Source: Coriobacteriales bacterium OH1046 (GTDB lineage Bacteria > Actinomycetota > Coriobacteriia > Coriobacteriales > Atopobiaceae). Taken from it: DNA of 64,000 nucleotides. Both the position numbers and the translations under genes were made by a program. The stretch is taken from positions 29,436-93,435 of the forward strand of contig RQYE01000010.1 of the NCBI GenBank assembly GCA_004010535.1. Direction: 5' to 3'. This document shows, one piece after another, positions 1 through 7,668 of the stretch. Every line of letters begins with the position of its first letter. Positions within the stretch are counted from its first letter, which is position 1. Below the pieces are notes generated by a model that searched no databases, had not been told where the DNA came from, and worked only from the letters and a program-made list of their open reading frames with translations.

Positions 1-792
1 GGCATCATCGGCGGCTATGCGGTGGGCTATTTCCTCAGGTTCATGAAGGAGAAGATCCCTCTGAACAAGAACTTGCAGTCACTTATGCCCCTGCTCATAC
101 TACCGATTCTGGGTGGCCTGTTCTCCATCCTGCTCATGGACTACGTGGTGGGTCCGCTGCTCGGCGGTCTGCAGTCCTTCCTCGTCGGACTGTTCGCCGA
201 GCTCCAGGCTGGGCCGAGGATTGTGTTCGGCCTGGTCATGGGCGCGATGATGGGCGTCGACTTCGGTGGCCCGGTCACCAAGATTGCGACCACCGTGGCA
301 AACGGACTGGTCGCAGACGGCGTGCTCGGGCCCGAGGGTGCCAAGGTGTGCTGCGGAATCGTCCCCGCCCTTGGCTTGGGCCTTGCCACATTCCTGTTCC
401 CGCAGAAGTTCACAAGGGCCGAGCGCGCCACCGGTCCATCCACGATTGTCCTCGGCTGCGCTCAGGTCGGTGAGGGCGGCTTGCCGTACCTGCTGAGAGA
501 CCCCCTCCACGTCATGCCCGCTGGCATTGCCGGCAGTGCTGTGACAGGCGCGATTGCCATGTTCTTCAACGTTGGCTCCCCGGTCATGATGGGCGGCTTC
601 TTTGCCTTCCCCGTTATGCAGAACATCTTTCCCGGTGCCTTCATTGCCGTTGCGGCCGGCGTGGCCGTCGAGATTCTTCTCGTTGCCCTAATCAAGAAGA
701 CGGTCACGGGTGAGGACGAGCTCGACGAGCTCTCTGGGCTAGATGATGCCTCTGGTGACGTCGACTTCGAGATTTCCATAGAGGAGGGCTAA
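1..792 (+). CDS. PTS fructose-family EIIC permease, 3' part (5' end outside window)
   Basis: This is the C-terminal part of a membrane permease that moves a sugar across the membrane while EIIB phosphorylates it. The frame is open from base 1, so the true start lies upstream. The visible part is strongly hydrophobic with several membrane segments. It carries the fructose-family signatures GVDFGGPVTK and VGEGGLPYLLRDPL, close to the family's DMGGPVNK and ITEGAIPF motifs. It ends in an acidic tail of about 25 residues (DELDELSGLDDASG and onward), which is not typical of the core fold. The aldolase gene starts 2 bases after the stop, so the two are one operon, and a sugar acid or related substrate is plausible. 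The family assignment is good; the substrate is unknown. Confidence 0.85.
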   Translation, partial: GIIGGYAVGYFLRFMKEKIPLNKNLQSLMPLLILPILGGLFSILLMDYVVGPLLGGLQSFLVGLFAELQAGPRIVFGLVMGAMMGVDFGGPVTKIATTVANGLVADGVLGPEGAKVCCGIVPALGLGLATFLFPQKFTRAERATGPSTIVLGCAQVGEGGLPYLLRDPLHVMPAGIAGSAVTGAIAMFFNVGSPVMMGGFFAFPVMQNIFPGAFIAVAAGVAVEILLVALIKKTVTGEDELDELSGLDDASGDVDFEISIEEG

Positions 793-794
793 CG

Positions 795-1451
795 ATGCGC
801 CGGAAGGTGGTGGAGGAGCTCGACCGCGCCAAGCTCATGTGTATCTTTCGTGGCGGGAAGATGTCAGACGACGAGCTGAAGAGAGCCTGTCAGGCGGTGC
901 TTGACGGTGGCTCGCGCCTCGTGGAGCTGACGTACAACCATAATGACGGCATGGTGGCGGATACCCCTCACGCCATCTCGCTCCTTCATGAGACCTTCGG
1001 CGACGACCTCATGATTGGCTCGGGCACGACATTGAGCGCCGACGAGGTGAGGATGGCGCACGAGGTCGGAGCAAGCTTCGTTGTCGCTCCGGTCTTGGAC
1101 CGGACCGTCATCGAGGAGGCCGCGCGCCTTGACCTCATGTGCATGCCGGGTGCGGGAAGCGCCACCGAGGCGCTGCGAGCCTACGAGTGGGGGGCGGACT
1201 ACGTGAAGCTTTTCCCGGCGGGGGAGATGGGAATCGGCTACGCCAAGGCCCTCATGGCGCCGCTCGGCTTCATCAAGTACTTCGCGGTGTGCCGGATGAC
1301 CCCTGAGTTTTTCGAGGAGTGCCTTAAGGCTGGCTTTGCCGGCGCCGGGATCAGCAGCTACATAAACGCTCCGGAGCTCATTGCCTCCGGCGCGTTTGAC
1401 GAGATTGAGCGGCGGGTGTCCGAGTACGTGAACATAGCCGCACACTATTAG
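795..1451 (+). CDS. KDPG/KHG aldolase family protein
   Basis: A class I aldolase of the 2-keto-3-deoxy-6-phosphogluconate / 4-hydroxy-2-oxoglutarate family, which splits the phosphorylated keto-sugar acid to pyruvate and an aldehyde phosphate. At 218 residues it has normal family length. The Schiff-base lysine is K138 in YVKLFPAG, and the general base is probably E44 in LVELTYN. GSGTT near residue 76 and the glycine-rich GAGISS near the C-terminus fit the phosphate-binding end of the barrel. It follows the EIIC gene by 2 bases, so uptake and cleavage of a sugar acid are likely linked. The exact substrate (KDPG, KDPGal or other) cannot be read from the sequence. Confidence 0.85.
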   Translation: MRRKVVEELDRAKLMCIFRGGKMSDDELKRACQAVLDGGSRLVELTYNHNDGMVADTPHAISLLHETFGDDLMIGSGTTLSADEVRMAHEVGASFVVAPVLDRTVIEEAARLDLMCMPGAGSATEALRAYEWGADYVKLFPAGEMGIGYAKALMAPLGFIKYFAVCRMTPEFFEECLKAGFAGAGISSYINAPELIASGAFDEIERRVSEYVNIAAHY

Positions 1452-1512
1452 CTCTCACTTCGGAGTCTGCCTAAAGGTATCAGACACCTTGGTTGAATTA
1501 AAAGCTCATTCG

Positions 1513-1540
1513 AACGCCCGGTCTCGGTCGGGCGTTTCTC
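1513..1540 (+). terminator. Rho-independent terminator candidate after aldolase
   Basis: A perfect 8-bp stem (AACGCCCG at 1513-1520 pairing with CGGGCGTT at 1529-1536) closes an 8-base loop and is followed by TTCTC. The U-run is short, so termination may be partial. Confidence 0.6.
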
Positions 1541-1831
1541 ATGGTAAGCGGAACGGTGAGCGTCTGGTCCGACCGCATGCCCGTGGCAAAGGAGCAGCCC
1601 GACCGGGTACGGGACAGCCATTTCGATGGTCTTGGAGCAGGGTGCCAGGACCCCTTGGTGCTTTGCCCAAGACTCAGTCGAACGGTCGAGGCCATCGTTC
1701 TTGGTGGGGCCCGCCGTAGGCGACCCTGAACATGAACATGGCGATCGGGGAGAGTCCGTCAAGAGGGGCCTCGGCTCGGAGCTCGCGTGGTTCATGGGAA
1801 GTGAGCGGGTGGTCCTAATCCCTTCTGGATG
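1541..1831. other. Intergenic stretch without supported gene
   Basis: No open frame here shows a recognisable family or a convincing ribosome binding site. The short frames on both strands look like chance ORFs in GC-rich DNA. The stretch lies between a terminator and an insertion-sequence remnant and may be degraded mobile DNA, but I cannot identify it. Confidence 0.4.
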
Positions 1832-1892
1832 TGTTCCGTCAAGTAAAACTGAGCCAGCGGGACTGCGGTGGGAATCCTGGGCCGGTTTCATC

Positions 1893-2231
1893 CTATGCTG
1901 CTAGCCCCAGATCCCTGCGGTATTGCGTGGGGCTCCTGTAGTCCAAATCGCCCTTGATGCGGACGTCCCGATACCACTTCAGGTATGCATCGAGCATGTC
2001 GATGGACCCGCCCATCGCAACCCCGCCCCAATCGCATCCGTAGGAGAGCTCCATCTCCAGCCTTTCGAAGAAGCCTCCGCACCTCGCATTGCCCGGGCCG
2101 CGTCCTCTCCTTGGCATGGGTCTGGCTAGACCCTTCTCGTTGCAAATCCCTATCCGTCCCGGCCAACGGTAATGGCACCCGCGACCTGAGCGAATCTTAG
2201 GGCGCCCGCCATCGCCGATGTGTTTTGTCAA
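1893..2231 (-). pseudogene. IS3-family transposase (OrfB) C-terminal remnant
   Basis: The reading frame encodes the C-terminal third of an IS3-family DDE transposase: GRGCHYRWP, the GNARCGGFFERLEMELSYG stretch and the closing SPTQYRRDLGL motif are typical of OrfB. In a full OrfB the DDE domain would start some 150 residues earlier. Here nothing upstream of 2231 continues the protein, because the IS21-type element begins there. The glutamate of the DDE triad expected near the FFERLEMEL segment may be preserved, but the two aspartates upstream are missing, so the protein cannot be active. A sequence beginning TGTTCCGTCAAG at 1832, about 60 bases past the stop, resembles an IS3 terminal inverted repeat. 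Confidence 0.75.
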
Positions 2232-2248
2232 TAGGTTCTGAGCGAAAA

Positions 2249-3375
2249 GGTCATCGGGAATTGAGCAGTTCGCTCACGGGCCCTGGGCATGGGAATCGAG
2301 CAGGCCTACCCCTGCATGAGCGCGTGCCGGACCCGGTGGGACTCGCCGCGGAACCGCAGGAGCCTGCCGTGGTGGACGACGCGGTCGATCGCCGCGGCGG
2401 CCATCTGGCCGTCGCCGAAGACGGCGCCCCACCTCGAGAACTCGAGGTTGGTGGTGATCACGGCGGACTGCCTCCCGTAGGCGTCGGAGAACACCTGGAA
2501 CAGCAGCCTCGCGCCGTCGGCGTCGAGCGGGAGGAACCCGAGCTCGTCCACCACCAGCAGCCGCGCGCGGCCGATCTGGGCGGCCCCGTGGTCGAGCCTG
2601 CCCTCGTCGCGGGCGCGCCTGAGGCGCATCACGAGCGACGAGGCCGTGAAGAAGCGGGCCTCGAGCCTCGCCCCGCAGGCCAGGGCGCACAGCGCCGAGG
2701 CCATGTGGGTCCTGCCCGTGCCGACGTCGCCCATCAGCACGGGGTCGTGGGCCCCGTCCAGGAACGGAAGCGACGTCAGGCCGGTCCTGCCGAACCCCTC
2801 GGGCCACAAGACCGCCGACCAGTCGTAGCCGTCGAAGGACTTGGGCGCCGGCAGCGCGCAGCGCCTGAGCAGCGCGGCGCGCCTCGAGGCCTCCCTGCCC
2901 GCCCGCTCGGCCTCGAGGAACTCCGCGAGGTACTCGACCTGCCTGGGGGTGCCCCTCGAGGCCCGCTCTCTGAGCGTGGCGCCGGCGAGCACCGCGCGGA
3001 AGTTGCCGAAGTCCACCTGCGCCGTCCCCGGCGCCCACTCCAGCTCCAGGTAGCCGTCCCCGCCGCGTGCGCGTCGGTCGCGGGGTGCGGCCTCTCCTGC
3101 GGCAGCGGCGCGGAGGGCGACATGTCCTCGGCGTCGGCGTACTTCGCGACGGTGCTGCGGCTCACGCCGAGCCTGCGCGCCATCTCCGCCCTTGGGACGC
3201 CCGAGGCGTCCATCTTTCGTATATCCTGTCTCGTGTCAGGGGGCACGGTCATCCTCACCCTCCTCCCGGCGCCGCTCGCCAAAGCCAATGCGCCTGGAGG
3301 AAACATACGACGGGGCCGCGCCCCTTGCGGGGCACGGCCCTCTCTCCTGATCAAACTGCTCAGTTTCCGGTGACC
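2249..3375 (-). mobile_element. IS21-family element, internally deleted, with terminal repeats
   Basis: The istA/istB remnants are bounded by an imperfect inverted repeat. The left copy is at 2249-2270 and the right copy at 3354-3375; 22 bases align with about four mismatches, and both contain the AACTGCTCA core. IS21 elements normally span about 2-2.5 kb; this one is about 1.1 kb, matching loss of most of istA. The true outer ends may lie a few tens of bases further out, near 2221 and 3400. The left end abuts the IS3 remnant, which suggests insertion into or beside it. Confidence 0.7.
2306..3252 (-). pseudogene. istA'-istB' remnant of an IS21-type element
   Basis: Reading down the minus strand, the frame from 3252 begins as IstA (MTVPPDTRQDIRKM, then the HTH stretch GVPRAEMARRLGVSRST). 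It shifts frame near 3060 and shows the first DDE aspartate region (APGTAQVDFGNF). It then jumps directly into IstB from about 2980 onward. The IstB part keeps its AAA+ fold: Walker A GDVGTGRTH, Walker B LLVVDELGF, and the C-terminal AIDRVVHHG. Most of IstA, including the other two catalytic acidic residues, and the IstB start are missing. Walker A carries arginine where lysine is expected. The 236-residue ORF beginning MDFGNF is thus a deletion fusion, not an intact IstB. Confidence 0.8.
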
Positions 3376-3660
3376 GCGGTGCGCACTTCGCGGCGACCAT
3401 CAAGGGCAGTTATTAGTGAACATCAACAGATCGTCTCCTTATCTATCCCCCCTAATCGAAAGACAAGGCAATCAAGTAAGGTAAGGCCCCTCCAGGCAAG
3501 GCCGGCGTGGGCATGCTCAAACCCGCAACATCAAGGCTATCAAACACAACGAGTCAAGGGGCCATCTAGTCTGAACGGAGCGAAGACCGGGGCTCGGGTC
3601 TTTGGTCGGCACCTCTAGGGTTATACCCTTAGAACAAACCACCTGCCAGGCGGGTGGTCA
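3376..3660. other. Intergenic stretch without supported gene
   Basis: No frame here has family resemblance. The only structure noted is a 9-bp stem with one G-T pair at about 3640-3658 (CCACCTGCC / GGCGGGTGG), just before the mini CRISPR array. It could be a terminator-like hairpin, but no T-run follows. Confidence 0.35.
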
Positions 3661-3672
3661 TGATTGCCATGG

Positions 3673-3761
3673 ATTATCCCCATGCGTGTGGGGAGCGCTG
3701 CGGCGGGCGCAAAGTCAGCGGTACAAGACGTAAATTATCCCCATGTGTGTGGGGAGCGCTG
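3673..3761 (+). CRISPR. Two-repeat type I-E-like mini array, no cas genes nearby
   Basis: Two 28-base repeats at 3673-3700 and 3734-3761 differ at one position (GCGTG versus GTGTG in the loop). Each can form the hairpin CCCCA-loop-TGGGG. They are 61 bases apart, leaving a 33-base spacer at 3701-3733. Repeat length, the 61-base period and the ATTATCCCC...GGGGAGCGCT shape match type I-E arrays of actinobacteria and differ clearly from the type I-C repeat at 62940. No type I-E cas gene is in the window. This could be a relic of a lost system, an orphan array served by distant cas genes, or a coincidental repeat pair. Confidence 0.6.
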
Positions 3762-4062
3762 GGTGTTGGAAAGTGGCGCTAATTCTTGATTACTTGAGTT
3801 TTGCCTGTTGGATTGCCATTTGCTCAGATATGTCTCAGTTCATTGGACAGATATGCCATTCGTAGAGAGACATCGCGAGAATGAGGCATTTATGGATGGA
3901 CTCATCATAAACTTCTCTGTCGATCGTCTAATTCAGATCCTCACAGCCGCACTTCTGATGTTGCCGCCCAATTCCAGACACGTTTGATCGGACTGGAGGC
4001 ATCTCTATTTCCAGACATCTCGCCATCGGTAGTTTTGGGAAACAGAAGCACCGGGATATCTG
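3762..4062. other. Intergenic, AT-richer stretch upstream of the ATPase gene
   Basis: The base composition is more AT-rich than the surroundings. No frame on either strand shows family resemblance. It may hold leader-like sequence of the mini array or regulatory DNA of the ATPase gene; nothing else was recognised. Confidence 0.35.
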
Positions 4063-4100
4063 ATTGCCTGTTTTTGCCGTTTGCGTCATAATCAGGCAAT
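4063..4100 (+). promoter_or_regulatory. Promoter flanked by 8-bp inverted repeat, upstream of ATPase
   Basis: TTGCCT (4064-4069) and CATAAT (4087-4092) are separated by 17 bases and form a good sigma-70-type promoter. The arms ATTGCCTG (4063-4070) and CAGGCAAT (4093-4100) form a perfect 8-bp inverted repeat enclosing both elements, suggesting a repressor operator. A strong Shine-Dalgarno AAGGGGGAA (4105-4113) precedes the ATG at 4118. Confidence 0.6.
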
Positions 4101-4117
4101 AGACAAGGGGGAAGCTC

Positions 4118-5404
4118 ATGGAGATCAAACGCGACAAATACCTCAACGACCTTAAGATTCGCATGCACAGCGGCATGATAAAGGTCATAACCGGTATACG
4201 TAGATGCGGCAAGACCTATCTTGTCTTCGAGCTCTTCCGCAAGCATCTCATAGAAAGCGGCATTGCGCCCGAGCAGATAGTAGAGGTCGCCTTAGACGAT
4301 GAAGACAACGAGTGCCTGCGAGATCCAAAGGAACTCTCCTCCTACATCCGCGCCAAGATCAAGGATGATACGATCCCCTACTATGTCCTTCTCGACGAAG
4401 TCCAATACGCCATAAGCGACGAGGAGCTCAAAGGCGCCGGACCTCCTCGGCTCTACGGGGTCTTGAACGGACTTCTCCGCAAGCGAAACGTTGACATCTA
4501 TGTCACCGGATCCAACTCCAAGCTCCTCTCCACGGATGTGATGACCGAATTCAGGGGCAGAGGTGACGAGGTCCACATACGGCCCCTCTCCTTCGCCGAG
4601 TTCATGCAGGGCTATGGAGGGGAGCCGTATCGAGGATGGATCGAATACTCCACCTTTGGGGGAATGCCCTACCTCACCTACATGCAGACTATCCAGCAGA
4701 AAATGGACTATCTAACTCGCCTTTTCCGAGAGACCTACTTCAAGGATATCATCGAGCGCAACAAGATTGCGAGGACCCAAGAACTTGAGGACTTGGTCGA
4801 TATCCTCGCCTCCTCGGTGGGTTCCCTCACAAACCCTCCCAAGATAGGGGCCACCTTCAAAAGCGTTGTCAACTCATCGATAAGCCTGCATACCATACGA
4901 AGCTATATCGACTACCTCATCGAAGCCTTCCTCGTGCAAGAGGCGAAGCGCTACAACGTCAAGGGAAGGCGCTATATAGGGAGCCCTATGAAGTACTACT
5001 TCGAGGATGTCGGGCTGAGGAATGCCCGGCTTGGATTTCGCCAGGTCGAGGAGAACCACATCATGGAGAACATCATCTATAACGAGCTTAAGATGCGTGG
5101 TTTCAGCGTCGATGTTGGAGTGGTCGAGCGGCGGGAGAAGCGCGATGGGCGCGATTCGCGCTCCCAGCTCGAGGTGGACTTCGTCGCCAACCTCGGGCCT
5201 GAGAGATACTACATTCAATCCGCCCTCCAGATTCCCGATGCCGCAAAAGATGCCCAGGAAAAGGCCTCTTTGCTGCAGATAGGCGACAGTTTCCAGAAGA
5301 TCGTCTTGGTGCGGGACACTATTCGCAGGACAAGGGATAACGATGGAATCACCACTATGAGCGTGTACGACTTCCTGCTCGATCCAAACAGCCTAGGAGT
5401 GTAA
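4118..5404 (+). CDS. AAA-family ATPase with C-terminal DUF4143
   Basis: A 428-residue ATPase of the AAA_14/DUF4143 type, common in gut bacteria and often mobile; its cellular role is not established. Walker A is GIRRCGKT (residues 26-33) and Walker B lies near YYVLLDEVQ (about 88-96). A sensor region TGSNSKLLSTD follows. The C-terminal half (from about residue 215) contains FKDIIERNKI, YFEDVGLRNARLG and the nuclease-like LEVDFVA stretch near residue 350 that defines DUF4143. The start is supported by a purine-rich RBS 5 bases upstream. A fragment of a similar gene lies at 5811-6195, so the family has at least two copies here. Function unknown. Confidence 0.85.
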   Translation: MEIKRDKYLNDLKIRMHSGMIKVITGIRRCGKTYLVFELFRKHLIESGIAPEQIVEVALDDEDNECLRDPKELSSYIRAKIKDDTIPYYVLLDEVQYAISDEELKGAGPPRLYGVLNGLLRKRNVDIYVTGSNSKLLSTDVMTEFRGRGDEVHIRPLSFAEFMQGYGGEPYRGWIEYSTFGGMPYLTYMQTIQQKMDYLTRLFRETYFKDIIERNKIARTQELEDLVDILASSVGSLTNPPKIGATFKSVVNSSISLHTIRSYIDYLIEAFLVQEAKRYNVKGRRYIGSPMKYYFEDVGLRNARLGFRQVEENHIMENIIYNELKMRGFSVDVGVVERREKRDGRDSRSQLEVDFVANLGPERYYIQSALQIPDAAKDAQEKASLLQIGDSFQKIVLVRDTIRRTRDNDGITTMSVYDFLLDPNSLGV

Positions 5405-5440
5405 AGGGTTTTAAAGATCTGCCCCATGTGGCCCGGTCCA

Positions 5441-5501
5441 TCTGGGTATGCGATTCCAGACATAAATCGGGCGTCATTTCGTCTCGAATCGCATACCCAG
5501 A
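5441..5501. repeat. 21-bp inverted repeat (palindromic element)
   Basis: The arms 5441-5461 and 5481-5501 are complementary at 20 of 21 positions; the outer 16 bp (5441-5456 with 5486-5501) are perfect. The loop is 19 bases. It starts 36 bases after the ATPase stop. There is no T-run, so it is more likely an intergenic palindromic repeat than a standard terminator. Confidence 0.85.
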
Positions 5502-5810
5502 CGCTACGGATGGGAGACCGCGGAGCATCTCGCTATGGCTGCGCATCTTGTGGGGGCCCTCCCTGGCGACCGCAAACGCAGATACGCCCGCTGCCGTCTT
5601 GCTGCTCAAGCGGGTTTCCGACAGCGGTTGCGCTGGAGATGCGCGCGAGCCCCCGGCTGATCCAAGATTTCAGACACGCGACCGGGTGAATCGCACGGAT
5701 AGCGCCAGTACCCCTCCCGGCAGTCATCGGCAGGTGAGCATGACGCATGTACTCGCCTGCGGCTACAAGAAGCTCAGTTATTACGCCGTTGTCGAGGAGA
5801 GGGCGGGCGC
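5502..5810. other. Stretch without supported gene
   Basis: A long frame covers this stretch as an upstream extension of the MFS gene, but its protein (rich in Arg, Ser and Pro, no family resemblance) does not look translated. It is probably decayed sequence belonging to the broken ATPase gene that follows. Confidence 0.4.
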
Positions 5811-6195
5811 AGCAAGTACGGGGGCAGCCTGCGATGGCTCCACGATGCCGGGATCGTCAGCTTCTGCCACAACCTCGAGGCGATCGGCCTGTCGCTCGAG
5901 GGGAATGCGATGGATGACAGCTTCAAGGTGTACATGCGCGACGCGGGGCTCCTCGTCTCGGTGCGGGAGGATGGCTCCCGGGCAGACACCATGGACGGCA
6001 ACATCGGCATCTACAAGGGCGCCGTCTAAGAGAACATCGTGGGTTTCCAAGCAGGGCAGGAAGCTCTACTTCTACGGCAGCAGCGATCGCTTCGAGATCG
6101 ACTTCGTAATACGGGATGCGGGAGATGCGGTCCCCGCTGAGGTCAAGTCCGCCGAGAACAGGCGTGCGAGGAGGAGGGATCAAGCTGAGCACCGC
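5811..6195 (+). pseudogene. Broken AAA/DUF4143 ATPase, C-terminal fragment
   Basis: In frame from 5811 the translation reads KYGGSLRWLHDAGIVSFCHN, then an AMDDSFKVYMRDAGLLV segment and DGNIGIYKGAV, all typical of the DUF4143 C-terminal region. A TAA at 6027 stops it where the family usually has a Tyr or Glu before ENIVG. The protein resumes in another frame with SKQGRKLYFYGSSDRFEIDF and AVPAEVKSAE, the nuclease-like end of DUF4143. The fragment therefore has an in-frame stop and a frameshift and lacks its ATPase domain. A possible further scrap (VLEMIPLHLSPFL, near 6220) resembles the LPLSFxEFL motif of these ATPases, out of its normal order. Confidence 0.75.
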
Positions 6196-6339
6196 GAGCC
6201 AGAGCAGGAGCGGTGTTCTGGAGATGATCCCGCTCCACCTGTCGCCGTTCCTCTCGCAGGTCGAGCGGATATGTCTGCAACCCGCTCCAGTATCAACCCA
6301 TGCTGTGTTAGGATAAATCCAAGGGCGAAGGCATCGATC

Positions 6340-7668
6340 ATGAAAAACAATGACAAATCGAGGCCGCATCAAGGCAAGCCGGTCCTACGCTATACCGGCT
6401 ATTTCGCTGTCCTGATGATCCTGATCGCCCTGACCGATGTCTTGGACAATATGGGCACCAACATCGGCGGCAACATCACCTCAAGCTTCATCACGGAATT
6501 CTTCGTCAACGGGACCGTCTTCGGTCGTAGCTACACCTATGAATCCGGTTTGGCCCTGCATAATACGATCGGATTGCTAGGCTACGTAATCGCTCTGATG
6601 GCACCGTTCTATAAGGCCCTGGCGGATAAGATCGGGAGGAAGCCGCTATTTGCCATCTCCTCGCTGGGAATGTCGCTGGGCCTGCTGATCATCTTCCTCA
6701 GCGGCTCGTATCTGATGTTTCTGGCAGGCAGTTTCCTCCTGTCCTTCTTCACCGGCAGCGATATCCAGATCCTCTATGTCTTGGAGGAGGCTCCTAAGGA
6801 GAAGCGGGCGACGATCTACAGTTTCCTGAAAGGATTGGGCGGCCTGTCTTCCGTCGCGATTCCGATGATGCGGGCAACCCTGATGGGAAACGATCCGGCG
6901 AAGTGGCGCAACGTGTACCTAGCGCCGGCGCTCTTCGGTTTCGTGGTCGTGATCCTGATCCTCTTGCTCGCAAAGGAGACGAAAGCCTTTGCGGACGGTA
7001 GGGTCCGGGCGAGGAAGGACGGGAAGCCGGCCAAGTCGGGGATCATCTCGGCGATCGGGTATATCTTCCACCGCAAGGATCTGAGGACGCTGTTGCTGAT
7101 CAAGATGCTGTTCGACGCAGCGATGATTGCGATGACCAGCTACGAGTCGATCATGCACCGTGCCGATATGAGCACCGCAGACATCACGACTGCAGAGTAT
7201 TTCTATCCGCTCCTCTACTGCGGCTCCGTCATCCTGTCGGGCATCCTGGCGGATAGGATCGGTCGGAAGAAGACGGTGCTGATCTTCGGCGCAGCCTGCG
7301 CGATATCGTTCGCCCTGTTCATCCTGGGTGCCAACCTGCTTTGGAACCCGGCGTTCGTCGGGATCGCGTACGGGCTGTATCTCGGCGGCTTCTGGATCGG
7401 CCGGGATTACATGGAGATCATCTCCACGGAAATGGTGCCGACGGATATCCGGGCCTCGGTCATCGGCGCGCAGGGGCTGTTGGTCTACATCGGTATGGGG
7501 TTGGGCTTCGCGTTCGTCAATGTCGGGATCCTGTTCTTCCCGATCTGGGCGGTGTGCCTGGCTTGCGCGTTGCCCTGCATCCTCGTGTCCATTATCCTGC
7601 TGAACTCCAAGGTGGAGGAAACGATGGGCGTGGATTACGAGGCGATTCCGGAGGACGACGGGCCATGA
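6340..7668 (+). CDS. Major facilitator superfamily transporter
   Basis: A 442-residue membrane transporter with about twelve hydrophobic segments. It shows the MFS loop motif twice: ADKIGRKPLF after helix 2 and ADRIGRKKTV after helix 8. A charged cytoplasmic loop of about 30 residues lies mid-protein (FADGRVRARKDGKPAKS). The ATG at 6340 was chosen because it is preceded by AAGGGCGAAGG and because the frame upstream has no transporter-like content. Its stop overlaps the start of the FAD oxidoreductase (ATGA at 7665-7668), so the two are translationally coupled and probably act on the same compound, one importing or exporting it and the other oxidising or desaturating it. The substrate is not evident. 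Confidence 0.85.
   Translation: MKNNDKSRPHQGKPVLRYTGYFAVLMILIALTDVLDNMGTNIGGNITSSFITEFFVNGTVFGRSYTYESGLALHNTIGLLGYVIALMAPFYKALADKIGRKPLFAISSLGMSLGLLIIFLSGSYLMFLAGSFLLSFFTGSDIQILYVLEEAPKEKRATIYSFLKGLGGLSSVAIPMMRATLMGNDPAKWRNVYLAPALFGFVVVILILLLAKETKAFADGRVRARKDGKPAKSGIISAIGYIFHRKDLRTLLLIKMLFDAAMIAMTSYESIMHRADMSTADITTAEYFYPLLYCGSVILSGILADRIGRKKTVLIFGAACAISFALFILGANLLWNPAFVGIAYGLYLGGFWIGRDYMEIISTEMVPTDIRASVIGAQGLLVYIGMGLGFAFVNVGILFFPIWAVCLACALPCILVSIILLNSKVEETMGVDYEAIPEDDGP

Noticed and set aside
1541..1831. Transposase remnant in frames such as GCSFATGMRSDQ
   Set aside because: The resemblance is too weak to name a family, so it was left as unassigned.
2225..3373. 382-residue frame on the plus strand
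   Set aside because: It is the antisense of the IS21 istA/istB remnant and has no family resemblance of its own.
5428..6339. N-terminal extension of the MFS gene
   Set aside because: No transporter-like content, contains a broken DUF4143 fragment in other frames, and a good RBS precedes ATG 6340.
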